DNA of 64,000 nucleotides from Cytophagales bacterium (GCA_022360055.1 JAKSDO010000147.1:1-64000), one strand, 5' to 3'. Numbered from the stretch's first letter, positions 26,298 through 34,688 are shown. The notes: generated from the sequence alone by a model not told the origin. Translations and numbers: made by a program.

Positions 26298-27842
26298 ATG
26301 AATACCAAACACGAGCTTAAAGAGCTTACCTTACTATTTGACATAAGCATTGCTTTGAATAAAAGCAAAAACATCAAGGACGTCCTGCATCAAATACTTG
26401 AGATGATGGCCAGATATATTGGTATGGACCGAGGTACGATCACACTTGTTAAAAAAGGATCCTCAGAAATCAATATTGAAGAGGCTTATGGGTTGTCCAA
26501 GGAGGAGAAAGCCCGTGGAAAATACAAAGTTGGAGAAGGGATCATAGGAAAAGTAGTGAAGTCTGGCATGTCGGTATATATCCCAAGGATCTCCGACGAG
26601 CCTCAATTCATGGATAAGACCAAAGCCAGGAAAAAAATCAATAAAGAAGATGTGTCTTTTTTGTGTGTTCCGATAAAACACGAAAAGGAAGTGATCGGAA
26701 CCCTTAGTGTTGATCGTGTTTTTAACAACAACCTTTCCTTTGAAGAAGACATCCGTTTGATCACCATCATTGGCAGTATGATTGCCCAGGCGCTCAAAGC
26801 AAGACAGGATGAGCTTGAGGAGGTAGAACGGCTTAAGGAAGAGAACGAGCGTTTACAGTCGGAATTGCAGATGAAATTTAATCCTGCAACCATGATCGGG
26901 AACGGTCAGGCTATGCAGGTCGTTTTCAATTTGATATCGAAAGTGGCCCCGACAACTGCCAACGTATTAATTACCGGTGAAAGCGGAGTCGGGAAAGAAT
27001 TGGTTGCCAAGTCCATCCACTATAATAGCTTGCGCGCCAGTAAGAAATTTGAAGAGATTAACTGCTTCGGAATTTCCGAAACTTTGCTTGAAGCAGAACT
27101 ATTCGGTCAGGTGGCAAAAGATGATGATGGAAATGAGGTAGTAAATGCCGGAGTATTTGAGCGGTCCCATGAAGGTAGCGTCTATCTGGCCGATCTGGCG
27201 GAAATCCCTCTGAATTTACAAACGAAGCTTTTGCAACTAATCCAGGAGAAGAAGATCCAGCGAATCGGAAGCAAAGATAAAATTGACGTAGATATAAGGC
27301 TGATCGCCGCAGGCAACAAAAACCTGGAACGGCTGCTTGAAGAAGGGAAGATAATAGAAGAACTATACTTCCTGTTGAATGTATTCCCGATCTATATTCC
27401 TCCGTTACGGGAAAGAAAGAGTGATATACCTCAATTAATTGATCATTTTATTGAGAAATTCAACAATGAGCATGGATTAAAAGTAAAGAGAATCAGCACT
27501 TCGGCCATTGATATGATTATGAGTTACCACTGGCCTGGAAATGTCAGGGAATTAGAGAATTGCCTGGAAAGAGCTTGTATCCTTGGCAATACCGGTGTTA
27601 TATATGGCTTTCATCTTCCTCCTACGCTGCAAACCCCTGATTCTTCCGGAGCACCGGAGCGGGGCCCGTTGCAATCTGTTCTTGCGAAGGTCGAGCGTGA
27701 GCTTATTCAGGATAACCTGAAACTTACCAAGGGGGATATGGACGCGGCTGCCGATAATCTCGGGCTGACTGCCCAGCAGATGGAAATACGAATAGCAAAA
27801 TACAACATCAGCCTCGACAAGTACAAACTAAAGCAATTGTAG
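26298..27842 (+). CDS. NtrC/NifA-type regulator with degenerate AAA+ domain
   Basis: 514 residues: GAF domain (about 5-170), short coiled linker, AAA+ domain (about 195-430) and a Fis-type DNA-binding helix-turn-helix (about 460-502). Walker A GESGVGKE (227-234) and the WPGNVRELEN motif are intact. Three elements needed for sigma-54 activation are not: the GAFTGA loop after ELFG (267-270) reads QVAKDDDGNEVVNA, Walker B reads VYLADLAE instead of LFLDEIGE, and the arginine-finger segment reads GKIIEELYFLLNV instead of FREDLYYRLNV. It probably binds DNA and senses a ligand through GAF without being a canonical sigma-54 activator. A GNAT gene follows by 34 bases. Confidence 0.9.
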   Translation: MNTKHELKELTLLFDISIALNKSKNIKDVLHQILEMMARYIGMDRGTITLVKKGSSEINIEEAYGLSKEEKARGKYKVGEGIIGKVVKSGMSVYIPRISDEPQFMDKTKARKKINKEDVSFLCVPIKHEKEVIGTLSVDRVFNNNLSFEEDIRLITIIGSMIAQALKARQDELEEVERLKEENERLQSELQMKFNPATMIGNGQAMQVVFNLISKVAPTTANVLITGESGVGKELVAKSIHYNSLRASKKFEEINCFGISETLLEAELFGQVAKDDDGNEVVNAGVFERSHEGSVYLADLAEIPLNLQTKLLQLIQEKKIQRIGSKDKIDVDIRLIAAGNKNLERLLEEGKIIEELYFLLNVFPIYIPPLRERKSDIPQLIDHFIEKFNNEHGLKVKRISTSAIDMIMSYHWPGNVRELENCLERACILGNTGVIYGFHLPPTLQTPDSSGAPERGPLQSVLAKVERELIQDNLKLTKGDMDAAADNLGLTAQQMEIRIAKYNISLDKYKLKQL

Positions 27843-27876
27843 AATTAAAGTTGGATTTAAATTTTTTTTATGAGAA

Positions 27877-28356
27877 ATGATTACTGTAAACAAGATTCAA
27901 ATCATACGGGGGGACCTCAAAAATTATGAACACTCCGAAAATTTTTTGAGACTTACATCCGATTATATGGCTGATCCGATGGGCGGAGTAGATTCGTGGA
28001 CAGAGGAACAAAGAGAGACTGTTATCCGGGAAATGAGAGAGCACCCATGCGCGGTTGTATTTTTTGCTGTTTCAGAAGGAAAGTATGTCGGAATTTGTAC
28101 ATGTTTTTATGCTTATTCTACTTTTTTGGCTAAGCCATTACTTAACATCCACGACATTTATGTAGAAGAGTCTTTTCGAGGTAATGGTATTGGTAAGTTG
28201 CTCATTAAGGCAGTGGAGGATGTGGCAATTCAAAAAAAATGTGGCAAAATTACGCTGGAGGTAAGAAAGGATAATTTAAACGCAAGAGATCTGTATAAAA
28301 GCCAGGGATTTACAGAGGCTCCTCACTCCATGTTTTTCTGGATTAAATATCTATAA
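27877..28356 (+). CDS. GNAT-family N-acetyltransferase
   Basis: 159 residues with the GNAT fold. Motif A (V-x-x-x-x-R-G-x-G-I/G-K) is seen in IYVEESFRGNGIGKLLIKAVEDVA, and motif B in ITLEVRKDNLNARDLYKSQGFTEAP. The acceptor substrate is unknown. It is in the same direction as and close to the degenerate NtrC-type regulator, so it may be in its operon. A hairpin (28357-28382, ACCCCGCGTA...TACGTGGGT, with a mismatch) and T-rich sequence follow, then the cluster D cassettes. Confidence 0.88.
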   Translation: MITVNKIQIIRGDLKNYEHSENFLRLTSDYMADPMGGVDSWTEEQRETVIREMREHPCAVVFFAVSEGKYVGICTCFYAYSTFLAKPLLNIHDIYVEESFRGNGIGKLLIKAVEDVAIQKKCGKITLEVRKDNLNARDLYKSQGFTEAPHSMFFWIKYL

Positions 28357-28445
28357 CCCCGCGTATTTTACCTACGTGGGTAATTGACCTTTTTTCAATT
28401 TAATTTGACCGGTCGCTGGATTAATATAGGCAAAAATTGTACGGA

Positions 28446-28716
28446 ATGAAACCGGCGCGGACGGAGCGAATTCAGGACGCGCACGAGCAGGACTGTATTG
28501 CTCTATGTGTCAGCAATCCAAAAAAACATAAACGGATGAAACCGGCGCGGCCGGAGCGAATTCAGGGCACATACGGGCAGGATTATATTGCTCTGTGTAT
28601 CAGCTAACTGAAAAAATATGAACACATGAAACAGGCCATGCCTGAGATAATTATTGAGACACACAAGATCATGATGATCAACGGCGCATGGTGAGGTTTC
28701 TGCAAATTTTAAACGG
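28446..28716 (+). repeat. ATGAAA-bounded cassettes, cluster D (three units)
   Basis: Units at 28446-28535 (type II, 90 bp), 28536-28625 (type II, 90 bp) and 28626-28716 (type I, 91 bp), head to tail and in sense with the flanking genes. Each opens ATGAAAC and ends AAACGG or AACAC just before the next ATG. As the first unit is 90 bp with no stop, its ORF runs in frame into the second and ends at 28605-28607, giving 53 codons. The last unit ends at the ATG of the cyclophilin-like gene. Confidence 0.92.
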
Positions 28717-29088
28717 ATGAAAAAGGTCTTAATAACTTGCGGAAGATTGGAAATTGAAGCTGAATTATTCGACACGAAAACGGCCAAATTGATCATTAAT
28801 GAGACACCTCTTTCCGGTACGACAAGCATCTGGGGAGGTGAAATCTATTTCCCGGTTTCTGTTGTAGCAGAATTGGAAGAAGATGCGACCGAGGAAGTGG
28901 AAGGAGGCACACTGGCGTATTGGCCTCCGGGAAAGGCATTTTGTATTTTTTTTGGTCCCACACCTGTCAGTTCTACTTCCAAACCACGTGCATACAGTCC
29001 TGTGAATGTAATTGGCAAAATACATGGTAACCTTGAAGATTTACGGTCAATTTCCCAGGACGAACCAATAAAGGTCGAATTGATTTGA
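28717..29088 (+). CDS. Cyclophilin-like fold protein (TM1367/DUF369 type)
   Basis: 123 residues. TAKLIINETPLSGTTSIWGGEIYFPVSVVAELEEDATEEVEGGTLAYWPPGKAFCIFFGPTPVSS is the signature of the small archaeal/bacterial cyclophilin-like family (PF04126). The catalytic residues of true peptidyl-prolyl isomerases are not conserved in this family, and its role is unknown. The ATG is set by the edge of the cassette cluster: MKKVLITCGRLEIE follows AAACGG. The 139-base gap after it shows no feature I can name. Confidence 0.88.
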   Translation: MKKVLITCGRLEIEAELFDTKTAKLIINETPLSGTTSIWGGEIYFPVSVVAELEEDATEEVEGGTLAYWPPGKAFCIFFGPTPVSSTSKPRAYSPVNVIGKIHGNLEDLRSISQDEPIKVELI

Positions 29089-29227
29089 TAAAATGAAGGC
29101 ATAAGCCATATGCACACTCCCCAAAACGCACCTCAGGAGACAACCGAAACTATTCCGTTTCAATATATCCTCAGGATTTGATCCGGAAATTTTCAAGGTA
29201 TGTGAGTAGAGAAGATACAATAATTAA

Positions 29228-30418
29228 TTATTCGCCCAAAACCTGTTTGTAGATCATAAAATTCTCCTCATCAAAACATACAAAAGTCACTTCAATTTCG
29301 GATTCCTGATTTTTTTGGAATTCCAGGACGGTTTCCACGGCAATTTTAGCCGCCAATTCCTTCGGGAATCCGTACACGCCCGTACTGATATTTGGAAAAG
29401 CTATCGATTTTAATCCGTTTTCCACGGCAAGGGCCAGGCTATTTTTATAGGCATTCTCAAGCAAGGTATTTTCCTGATTATTACCGCCATTCCATATCGG
29501 ACCAACAGTGTGTATTACCTTTTTGGCCGGCAAGTTACCGCCTGTTGTGATTACAGCCGCTCCGGTAGGACATCCCCCAATTTTTTTGCATGCTTCCATA
29601 ATCGCCGGCCCTCCGGCCCGATGAATTGCTCCGTCTACGCCACCGCCTCCTCTTAATCCGTTGTTAGCAGCATTTACGACGACATCCACATGGAGCTTGG
29701 TAATATCTCCTTTGACGAGCTTTAATGTATTCATTTCGTAATCAATATTTCTTTGAATATACAGTTTTCTGTCCCGGATATCCAAAGCAACAAGATGATT
29801 TAACGCATGGATGTGACGATATACACACCCGGAATCGATACTTACATGATTGTTAAGAAAATCCAGGGAATCTTCAATATTTTGGTAAGCAGTAGGTACA
29901 TGACCATGGATTATTTGTCTTTTCCCGGTTTTATTCAAGTCAACTTCCATATTTCGAATGTTCAACATGGAAAAGTCATCTTTATACGGATCTTCCAAAT
30001 CAAAATTTAATCCGGCGTGGATAAGCAGATAGTTTTCAAGCTCGATGTAATACGGAAGCCCCTTAATAAATTCCAGATACTTCGAAGGAATATCATGGAT
30101 CGTTTTAGCGCGGAAACTATCCAGTGTCTCAAGTCCGCCCCGGCTTAGAAAGGCTATTTCTTCCCAGGAGTATTGTAAGCCGTCAATCAGATACTGTTCA
30201 TGATTACCTCTCAGGCAGTTCAGGGAATAGCCATCCTTTTGAAGTTCAAAAATGAAGTCAATTACTCCCTTGGAATCGGGACCTTTGTTAATGTAATCCC
30301 CCAGCAGAAACAAGGTGTCTTTTCTGGAAAGCTTTATTACATCCTTTACAAGTTTTTTGAACGTCTTGGCACAACCGTGAATATCGCTGATAGCAAATTG
30401 TCTACTCAATTTTTTCAA
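29228..30418 (-). CDS. Fusion of PPP-type metallophosphatase and macrodomain
   Basis: 396 residues with two enzymes in one chain. Residues 1-222 form a PPP/ApaH-type calcineurin-like phosphatase: SDIHGC (Asp12, His14), GDYINKG (Asp41; Lys45 where PPP enzymes have Arg), RGNHEQY (Asn72, His73), LIHAG and IHGH. Residues 229-396 are a macrodomain of the YmdB/OAADPR-deacetylase type: [36 protein letters not shown] and [13 protein letters not shown] macrodomain binds ADP-ribose and can remove it from protein or nucleic acid; the phosphatase could act on an ADP-ribose phosphate or RNA end. Internal Met229 could also start a free macrodomain. The gene overlaps proC by 17 bases. Confidence 0.9.
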   Translation of the reverse strand: MKKLSRQFAISDIHGCAKTFKKLVKDVIKLSRKDTLFLLGDYINKGPDSKGVIDFIFELQKDGYSLNCLRGNHEQYLIDGLQYSWEEIAFLSRGGLETLDSFRAKTIHDIPSKYLEFIKGLPYYIELENYLLIHAGLNFDLEDPYKDDFSMLNIRNMEVDLNKTGKRQIIHGHVPTAYQNIEDSLDFLNNHVSIDSGCVYRHIHALNHLVALDIRDRKLYIQRNIDYEMNTLKLVKGDITKLHVDVVVNAANNGLRGGGGVDGAIHRAGGPAIMEACKKIGGCPTGAAVITTGGNLPAKKVIHTVGPIWNGGNNQENTLLENAYKNSLALAVENGLKSIAFPNISTGVYGFPKELAAKIAVETVLEFQKNQESEIEVTFVCFDEENFMIYKQVLGE

Positions 30419-31193
30419 ACGAAGTTAATACACCTTTTATCAAGGAAGAACTAAACCCCTGGTGTTCCATTTCATTTAGGCCGGCAATGGTAATGCCGGC
30501 GGGCGTTGTAACCTTGTCAATTTCCCATTCCGGATGTTTTCCTCCCTTGATCAATAAACCCGCTGCACCGCGAACAGTTTGGGAAGCTATGGTTTGAGCC
30601 GTAATAGCGTCGAATCCGATCTCGATTCCGCCTTGAGAAGCTGCCCGGATAAATCGCAATGCATAGGCAATGCCACAGGCCGCTAAGACCGTGGAAGCAT
30701 TCATCAACTCTTCGGAAATCTTGATCGCCTTGCCGAGATGATTAAAAATATCTATGACCTTGTCTATATGATCTACGGAACCGTTGGCCGTAGCGATACA
30801 GGTCATGGATTCCGTAATTGCAATTGCGGTATTTGGCATGGCTCTGAACAATGGGATCTCATTCCCTATAATTGCCTGCATATGAGATAATTCGATTCCC
30901 GTGGCTACGGAAATTACAATTTTATCTTTGGTAAGAACCTGCTTGGCCTGATTAAGTATTTTATCGACCACTTTGGGTTTGACGGCTATTATGATCACAT
31001 CGGCATCTTTTATGGCAAGTTCATTATCCGAGTGAATATTGAGCCCCCTTTTAGTCAGATCCGACAACAGTTCGATTTTTCTTCGTGTAACCGTAATGTC
31101 TTCGGGCTTATATTGTCTTGATTTAAGCAATCCGCGAGCTATTGATCCGCCGAGATTCCCACCACCAATTATTGCAATCTTTTTCTTATCCAT
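30402..31193 (-). CDS. proC: Pyrroline-5-carboxylate reductase
   Basis: Last step of proline synthesis, reducing 1-pyrroline-5-carboxylate with NAD(P)H. The Rossmann motif [17 protein letters not shown] (residues 6-22), [34 protein letters not shown] and the C-terminal [18 protein letters not shown] are family hallmarks, and length (263) is normal. It overlaps the start of the phosphatase-macrodomain gene by 17 bases, so the two are translationally linked. The next genes upstream run the other way. Confidence 0.95.
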   Translation of the reverse strand: MDKKKIAIIGGGNLGGSIARGLLKSRQYKPEDITVTRRKIELLSDLTKRGLNIHSDNELAIKDADVIIIAVKPKVVDKILNQAKQVLTKDKIVISVATGIELSHMQAIIGNEIPLFRAMPNTAIAITESMTCIATANGSVDHIDKVIDIFNHLGKAIKISEELMNASTVLAACGIAYALRFIRAASQGGIEIGFDAITAQTIASQTVRGAAGLLIKGGKHPEWEIDKVTTPAGITIAGLNEMEHQGFSSSLIKGVLTSFEKIE

Positions 31194-31388
31194 GATTAAT
31201 GTTTGACCTTCAATTACTTAAAGCACGAAATTAATCAACTAAGGGAAATAATTGGAAAATCACTGCAATTATGTCTCCTATTTCAAAAAATATTATTATG
31301 TGAATATTCATTTTAGTTTTATTTTAGCCGAACTATTTGGCAGATCGATTCGTGCTTGTATGATATTAGACATTAACACAACCGGACA

Positions 31389-32429
31389 ATGAAAAAAGCT
31401 TTCAGAATTGTTTTTTTTATTGTTACGCTTGTTTGTTACTTCAGCGTATTAATTTCGCCGGAGTATATTTGGTTGATGGGTTTTTTTTCATTGGCCATTC
31501 CATTAATTATTCTTGCGCATATTTTCTTTCTGATCATTAATGTCCGAAGGTTGCAACGTGCTTTCTTCTTCCATTTGATCGCGATTATTATCGGATTTTC
31601 TTTTATTAAAGTCAGCTATTCAATAAGCAGAAACGATAATGGGGGGAGTTTGAAGGTGCTGAGCTACAATGTTCGGGTATTTAACAATTATGCCCATCTG
31701 CGTAATGAAGCATTTATTTCTTCTAAAAAAATGATAGGCTGGTCGGTTGATAATGATGCGGATATAAAATGTTTTCAGGAATATTATCACAACGAGAATT
31801 CAGAAGTTTTCAATGTGGAAAGAAAGCTCGCCACAGCCGGGTGGAACAACAATTTTTGCAAAGTTGTGCTGACGGACCGGGCGGGAGCCGAGTTTGGAAT
31901 AGCCATTTTCAGCAAACTACCGATTATTAATGCGGGTGAAGTCAGGTCAGAATCCGATGAATATCTTAATTCCATATACGCTGATGTAGTCCGCGATAAA
32001 GATACGCTTCGAATTTACAATACACATCTGGAGTCCATGAGTATCAATGTGGAAGATGTGATCAATACCGATCGGTTGGCGCAAAGCTATAAAGATACCG
32101 GCTATCGATTGCGAAGTGGTTTCGTTTCAAGATCCCGGCAAATTAAAGGTTTGGTTAAAAGTATTCGGGAGTGTAGGCATAAAATAATTCTTTGTGGAGA
32201 TTTAAACGAACTTCCTTACAGCTATCCATATTTTTCGTTGCGAAGTCTTCTAAATAATGCCTTTGAAAAAGCAGGAAATGGTTTTGGTTTTACGTATAAT
32301 GGAAAACTCTTTTTTCTTCGTATCGACAACCAGTTTTTCAGCAAGGATATAACAATTCATAATTTCATGACCCACCGGAATATTGATTATTCCGATCATT
32401 TCCCATTAATTGCTTCTTATTCCTGGTAA
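31389..32429 (+). CDS. Membrane-anchored endonuclease/exonuclease/phosphatase family protein
   Basis: 346 residues. Three hydrophobic helices fill residues 5-80, followed by the EEP catalytic domain. Seen motifs: LSYNVRVFNNY, CFQE (metal Glu), FGIAIFSKLPI, the NTHLES histidine strand, LCGDLNELPYSYPY (the GD-x-N motif), and SDHFPLIASY (final catalytic Asp-His). It probably acts on a phosphodiester outside the cytoplasmic membrane; nuclease or phosphatase activity cannot be decided. It runs into rlmN with a 51-base gap. Confidence 0.88.
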   Translation: MKKAFRIVFFIVTLVCYFSVLISPEYIWLMGFFSLAIPLIILAHIFFLIINVRRLQRAFFFHLIAIIIGFSFIKVSYSISRNDNGGSLKVLSYNVRVFNNYAHLRNEAFISSKKMIGWSVDNDADIKCFQEYYHNENSEVFNVERKLATAGWNNNFCKVVLTDRAGAEFGIAIFSKLPIINAGEVRSESDEYLNSIYADVVRDKDTLRIYNTHLESMSINVEDVINTDRLAQSYKDTGYRLRSGFVSRSRQIKGLVKSIRECRHKIILCGDLNELPYSYPYFSLRSLLNNAFEKAGNGFGFTYNGKLFFLRIDNQFFSKDITIHNFMTHRNIDYSDHFPLIASYSW

Positions 32430-32468
32430 TTTCCATCATTGGAACATCTTAATTAATCCGTAAGCTAT

Positions 32469-32476
32469 TAATTTTG
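32469..32476 (+). promoter_or_regulatory. TAnnTTTG box just before rlmN
   Basis: TAATTTTG ends four bases before the rlmN ATG. No TTG lies at the usual distance, so the assignment is tentative. If it works, transcription would begin at or next to the start codon, giving a leaderless mRNA. Confidence 0.4.
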
Positions 32477-32480
32477 CAAA

Positions 32481-33545
32481 ATGGGTAACAAAAGCCGTAA
32501 GCGGGATATTCGCCAATTAAGTCTGGAGCAGTTGATCGTTCAGATCACTGATTTTGGAGAAAAGCCCTATCGTGCAAAGCAAGTGTATGAATGGCTGTGG
32601 AAAAAGTCGGCAACCGACTTTAATGAAATGACTAATTTGTCCCTAAGGCTTAGAGAATTATTGAGACGGAATTATTCCATTAACAACCTGGTCATGGAAG
32701 ATGAGCAAGTGAGTGATGACCGAACGATAAAATCGGGATTCAGATTGTACGACGATAACATCGTAGAGGGAGTGCTTATACCTACTGAAAGCAGGATGAC
32801 GGCCTGCATTTCTTCTCAGGTTGGGTGTTCACTATCATGTAAATTCTGCGCAACAGGCTTTCTGGAAAGAAAACGCAACCTGGAACCCGGGGAAATATAC
32901 GATCAGGTGGTGCTTATAAACCGACAGGCTGAGAAAAAATACGGCATTCCATTGTCCAATATCGTGCTAATGGGCATGGGAGAACCATTGCTTAACTACT
33001 CCAACGTCGCAAAAGGTATTGAGCGGATTACCTCCGGAAACGGTTTGAATATGTCTCCTAAAAGAATCACATTATCTACGGCGGGTATTGCCAAAATGAT
33101 CAGGAAGCTGGCTGAAGATAAAGTAAAATTTAATTTGGCGCTTTCGCTGCATGCAGCAGACGACCGTAAGCGAAATTCGATCATGGCCATTAATGAAACC
33201 AATTCGCTGGACGCCCTGCAGGATGCATTGCATTATTTTCATATCCACACCAACAATCAAATAACCCTGGAGTACATTGCCTTTAAAAGTTTCAATTTGG
33301 GCAATGAGGATGCAAAAAACCTTGTGAAGTTTACCGGAAAATTTCCTTGTAAGATCAATATCATCGAATACAATCCAATCGGTCGGGGTGAATTTCAAAA
33401 AGCTGATCCGGAGGAGATGGACAACTTCACGTGTATCCTTGAGAAAAAAGGATTAATCGTAAAAGTGCGGAGAAGCCGGGGTAAGGATATTGACGCGGCA
33501 TGTGGGCAACTGGCAAACAAATCTCAAAGATCGATAACAAAATGA
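32481..33545 (+). CDS. rlmN: 23S rRNA (A2503-C2)/tRNA (A37-C2) methyltransferase
   Basis: Radical SAM enzyme that methylates A2503 in the peptidyl-transferase centre and A37 in some tRNAs. The CxxxCxxC cluster ligands are Cys116, Cys120 and Cys123 in VGCSLSCKFCATGF, and a C-terminal Cys lies in DIDAACGQL, one of the two cysteines in the methyl transfer. Other marks: LEQLIVQITDFGEKPYRAKQVYEWLW, MGMGEPLLNY and LALSLHAADDRKR. Length of 354 residues fits. The stop TGA overlaps the ATG of the first cassette of cluster E (ATGA). Confidence 0.97.
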   Translation: MGNKSRKRDIRQLSLEQLIVQITDFGEKPYRAKQVYEWLWKKSATDFNEMTNLSLRLRELLRRNYSINNLVMEDEQVSDDRTIKSGFRLYDDNIVEGVLIPTESRMTACISSQVGCSLSCKFCATGFLERKRNLEPGEIYDQVVLINRQAEKKYGIPLSNIVLMGMGEPLLNYSNVAKGIERITSGNGLNMSPKRITLSTAGIAKMIRKLAEDKVKFNLALSLHAADDRKRNSIMAINETNSLDALQDALHYFHIHTNNQITLEYIAFKSFNLGNEDAKNLVKFTGKFPCKINIIEYNPIGRGEFQKADPEEMDNFTCILEKKGLIVKVRRSRGKDIDAACGQLANKSQRSITK

Positions 33546-33721
33546 AACAGGCCATGCCTGAGATAATTATTGAGATATACAAGATCATGAAGATCAACGG
33601 CACATGGCGAGGTTTCTGCACATTTTAAACAGGTGGAACCGGTAGGACCGGAGCAAATTCAGGACATACGATGAGCATGATCATATTGCTCTGTGTCGAC
33701 AAACTATAAAAATATGAACAC
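33542..33721 (+). repeat. ATGAAA-bounded cassettes, cluster E (two units)
   Basis: Units at 33542-33632 (type I, 91 bp) and 33633-33721 (type II, 89 bp, opening GTGGAACCGGTAGGACCGG). The first ATG overlaps the rlmN stop as ATGA, and the micro-ORF in that unit has 28 codons. The cluster ends at another ATGAAA (33722), followed by a terminator hairpin rather than a gene. Confidence 0.9.
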
Positions 33722-33724
33722 ATG

Positions 33725-33750
33725 AAAAAGGTGACTTTCAGGCCACCTTT
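33725..33750 (-). terminator. Hairpin terminator between convergent genes
   Basis: AAAGGTG and CACCTTT pair over seven bases with a 10-base loop. On the minus strand TTTTT follows the stem core. It probably ends the DUF2807 gene; it may also slow transcripts coming out of rlmN. Confidence 0.5.
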
Positions 33751-33776
33751 CATTAACATGTGTTTGCCGAATTGTA

Positions 33777-34475
33777 TTAATGCCTGTTTACACTCCCCAA
33801 ACCGGTAGCATCAACAGATACGTCGTCCGGGTCTCCATAATAGTCAATCGATCCGATCCCGGTAGCCTCGCCTTTAAATTTTATACTGGCATATACTTTC
33901 ACACTGCCTATACCATTTGATTCAACAATGGTATACTTGCTTCGCAAGTCCTTGGCCTCGTAATTTCCTATCCCGTCAAATTCTACCTTGTGGTAGTCCG
34001 TTTCACCTTCGATTTCAAAATTCCCAACACCGGCTATTTCCGAGATTATTTTATCCGCAACAACGTTTAATTCCACGTTTCCCGCACCTTCAAATTCAAT
34101 TTTCAGATTGCTGGTATTTATCCGGTTTTCACACACCAAATCTACGGCACCCTCGATTTCAAGTTTTTCCAGATCCTTAAAACTTATATAAACCTCAATG
34201 GCTTTGGTTTTTTTAAAGTTTTTGCCATCTAGCTCTATATGTAATTCACCTCCGCCTGAAGACACTTCCAGTTTTTCCATGTAGGATTCCTTAGCCAATA
34301 TTGTTAGCGAGCATTTATTGGATTGTCTCAGGTGCACTTCGTAAGGGCCTTGAAGATAAATCCTGGAAAAACTTTCAACATCGAATGTTTTTTCGATCTT
34401 GTCGTTTCCGAGTGCGCGAAATGCCACAAATAGGAATGCAATTAAACATAGTTTTGTAAAAAAATCCTTTTTCAT
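33777..34475 (-). CDS. Exported DUF2807 (head-GIN) domain protein
   Basis: 232 residues with a signal peptide (MKKDFFTKLCLIAFLFVAFRALGN). FSRIYLQGPYEVHLRQSNKCSLTILAKESYMEKLEVSSGGGELHIEL and the repeated IEGA/GxGN/GIGSV strands form the right-handed beta-solenoid of DUF2807, common in Bacteroidota as periplasmic or surface proteins. Function is unknown. It is convergent with rlmN. An inverted repeat (TGTGTC/GACACA at 34562-34580) lies in the shared region between it and ffh. Confidence 0.9.
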   Translation of the reverse strand: MKKDFFTKLCLIAFLFVAFRALGNDKIEKTFDVESFSRIYLQGPYEVHLRQSNKCSLTILAKESYMEKLEVSSGGGELHIELDGKNFKKTKAIEVYISFKDLEKLEIEGAVDLVCENRINTSNLKIEFEGAGNVELNVVADKIISEIAGVGNFEIEGETDYHKVEFDGIGNYEAKDLRSKYTIVESNGIGSVKVYASIKFKGEATGIGSIDYYGDPDDVSVDATGLGSVNRH

Positions 34476-34659
34476 CTTGGTAACTGTTTGAGAACAACAT
34501 AACCGATCAAAATATATGCCAGTGCTTTTCAGTTGATTTTAGGGCGGCTTTGGAAATAATGTGTGTCATTATCGGACACATGTATGATCGAATATAGAAC
34601 CTGTTTCCCTAAAGATCTGGTTTAAAATGACGAAATTGTGTCTAACAAATTTAAAAAGC

Positions 34660-34688
34660 TTGGGATAAATTAATTTCTATTATTTTTG
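34660..34688 (+). promoter_or_regulatory. Bacteroidota-type promoter for ffh
   Basis: TTG (34660-34662), an 18-base spacer and TATTTTTG (34681-34688) match the phylum consensus. The ffh ATG is 16 bases downstream, so the leader is very short. Confidence 0.75.

Noticed and set aside
28446..28716. CRISPR array
   Set aside because: The tandem units are about 90 bp long, directly adjacent without variable spacers, of two types, and found at five loci in gene leaders; no cas genes are present.
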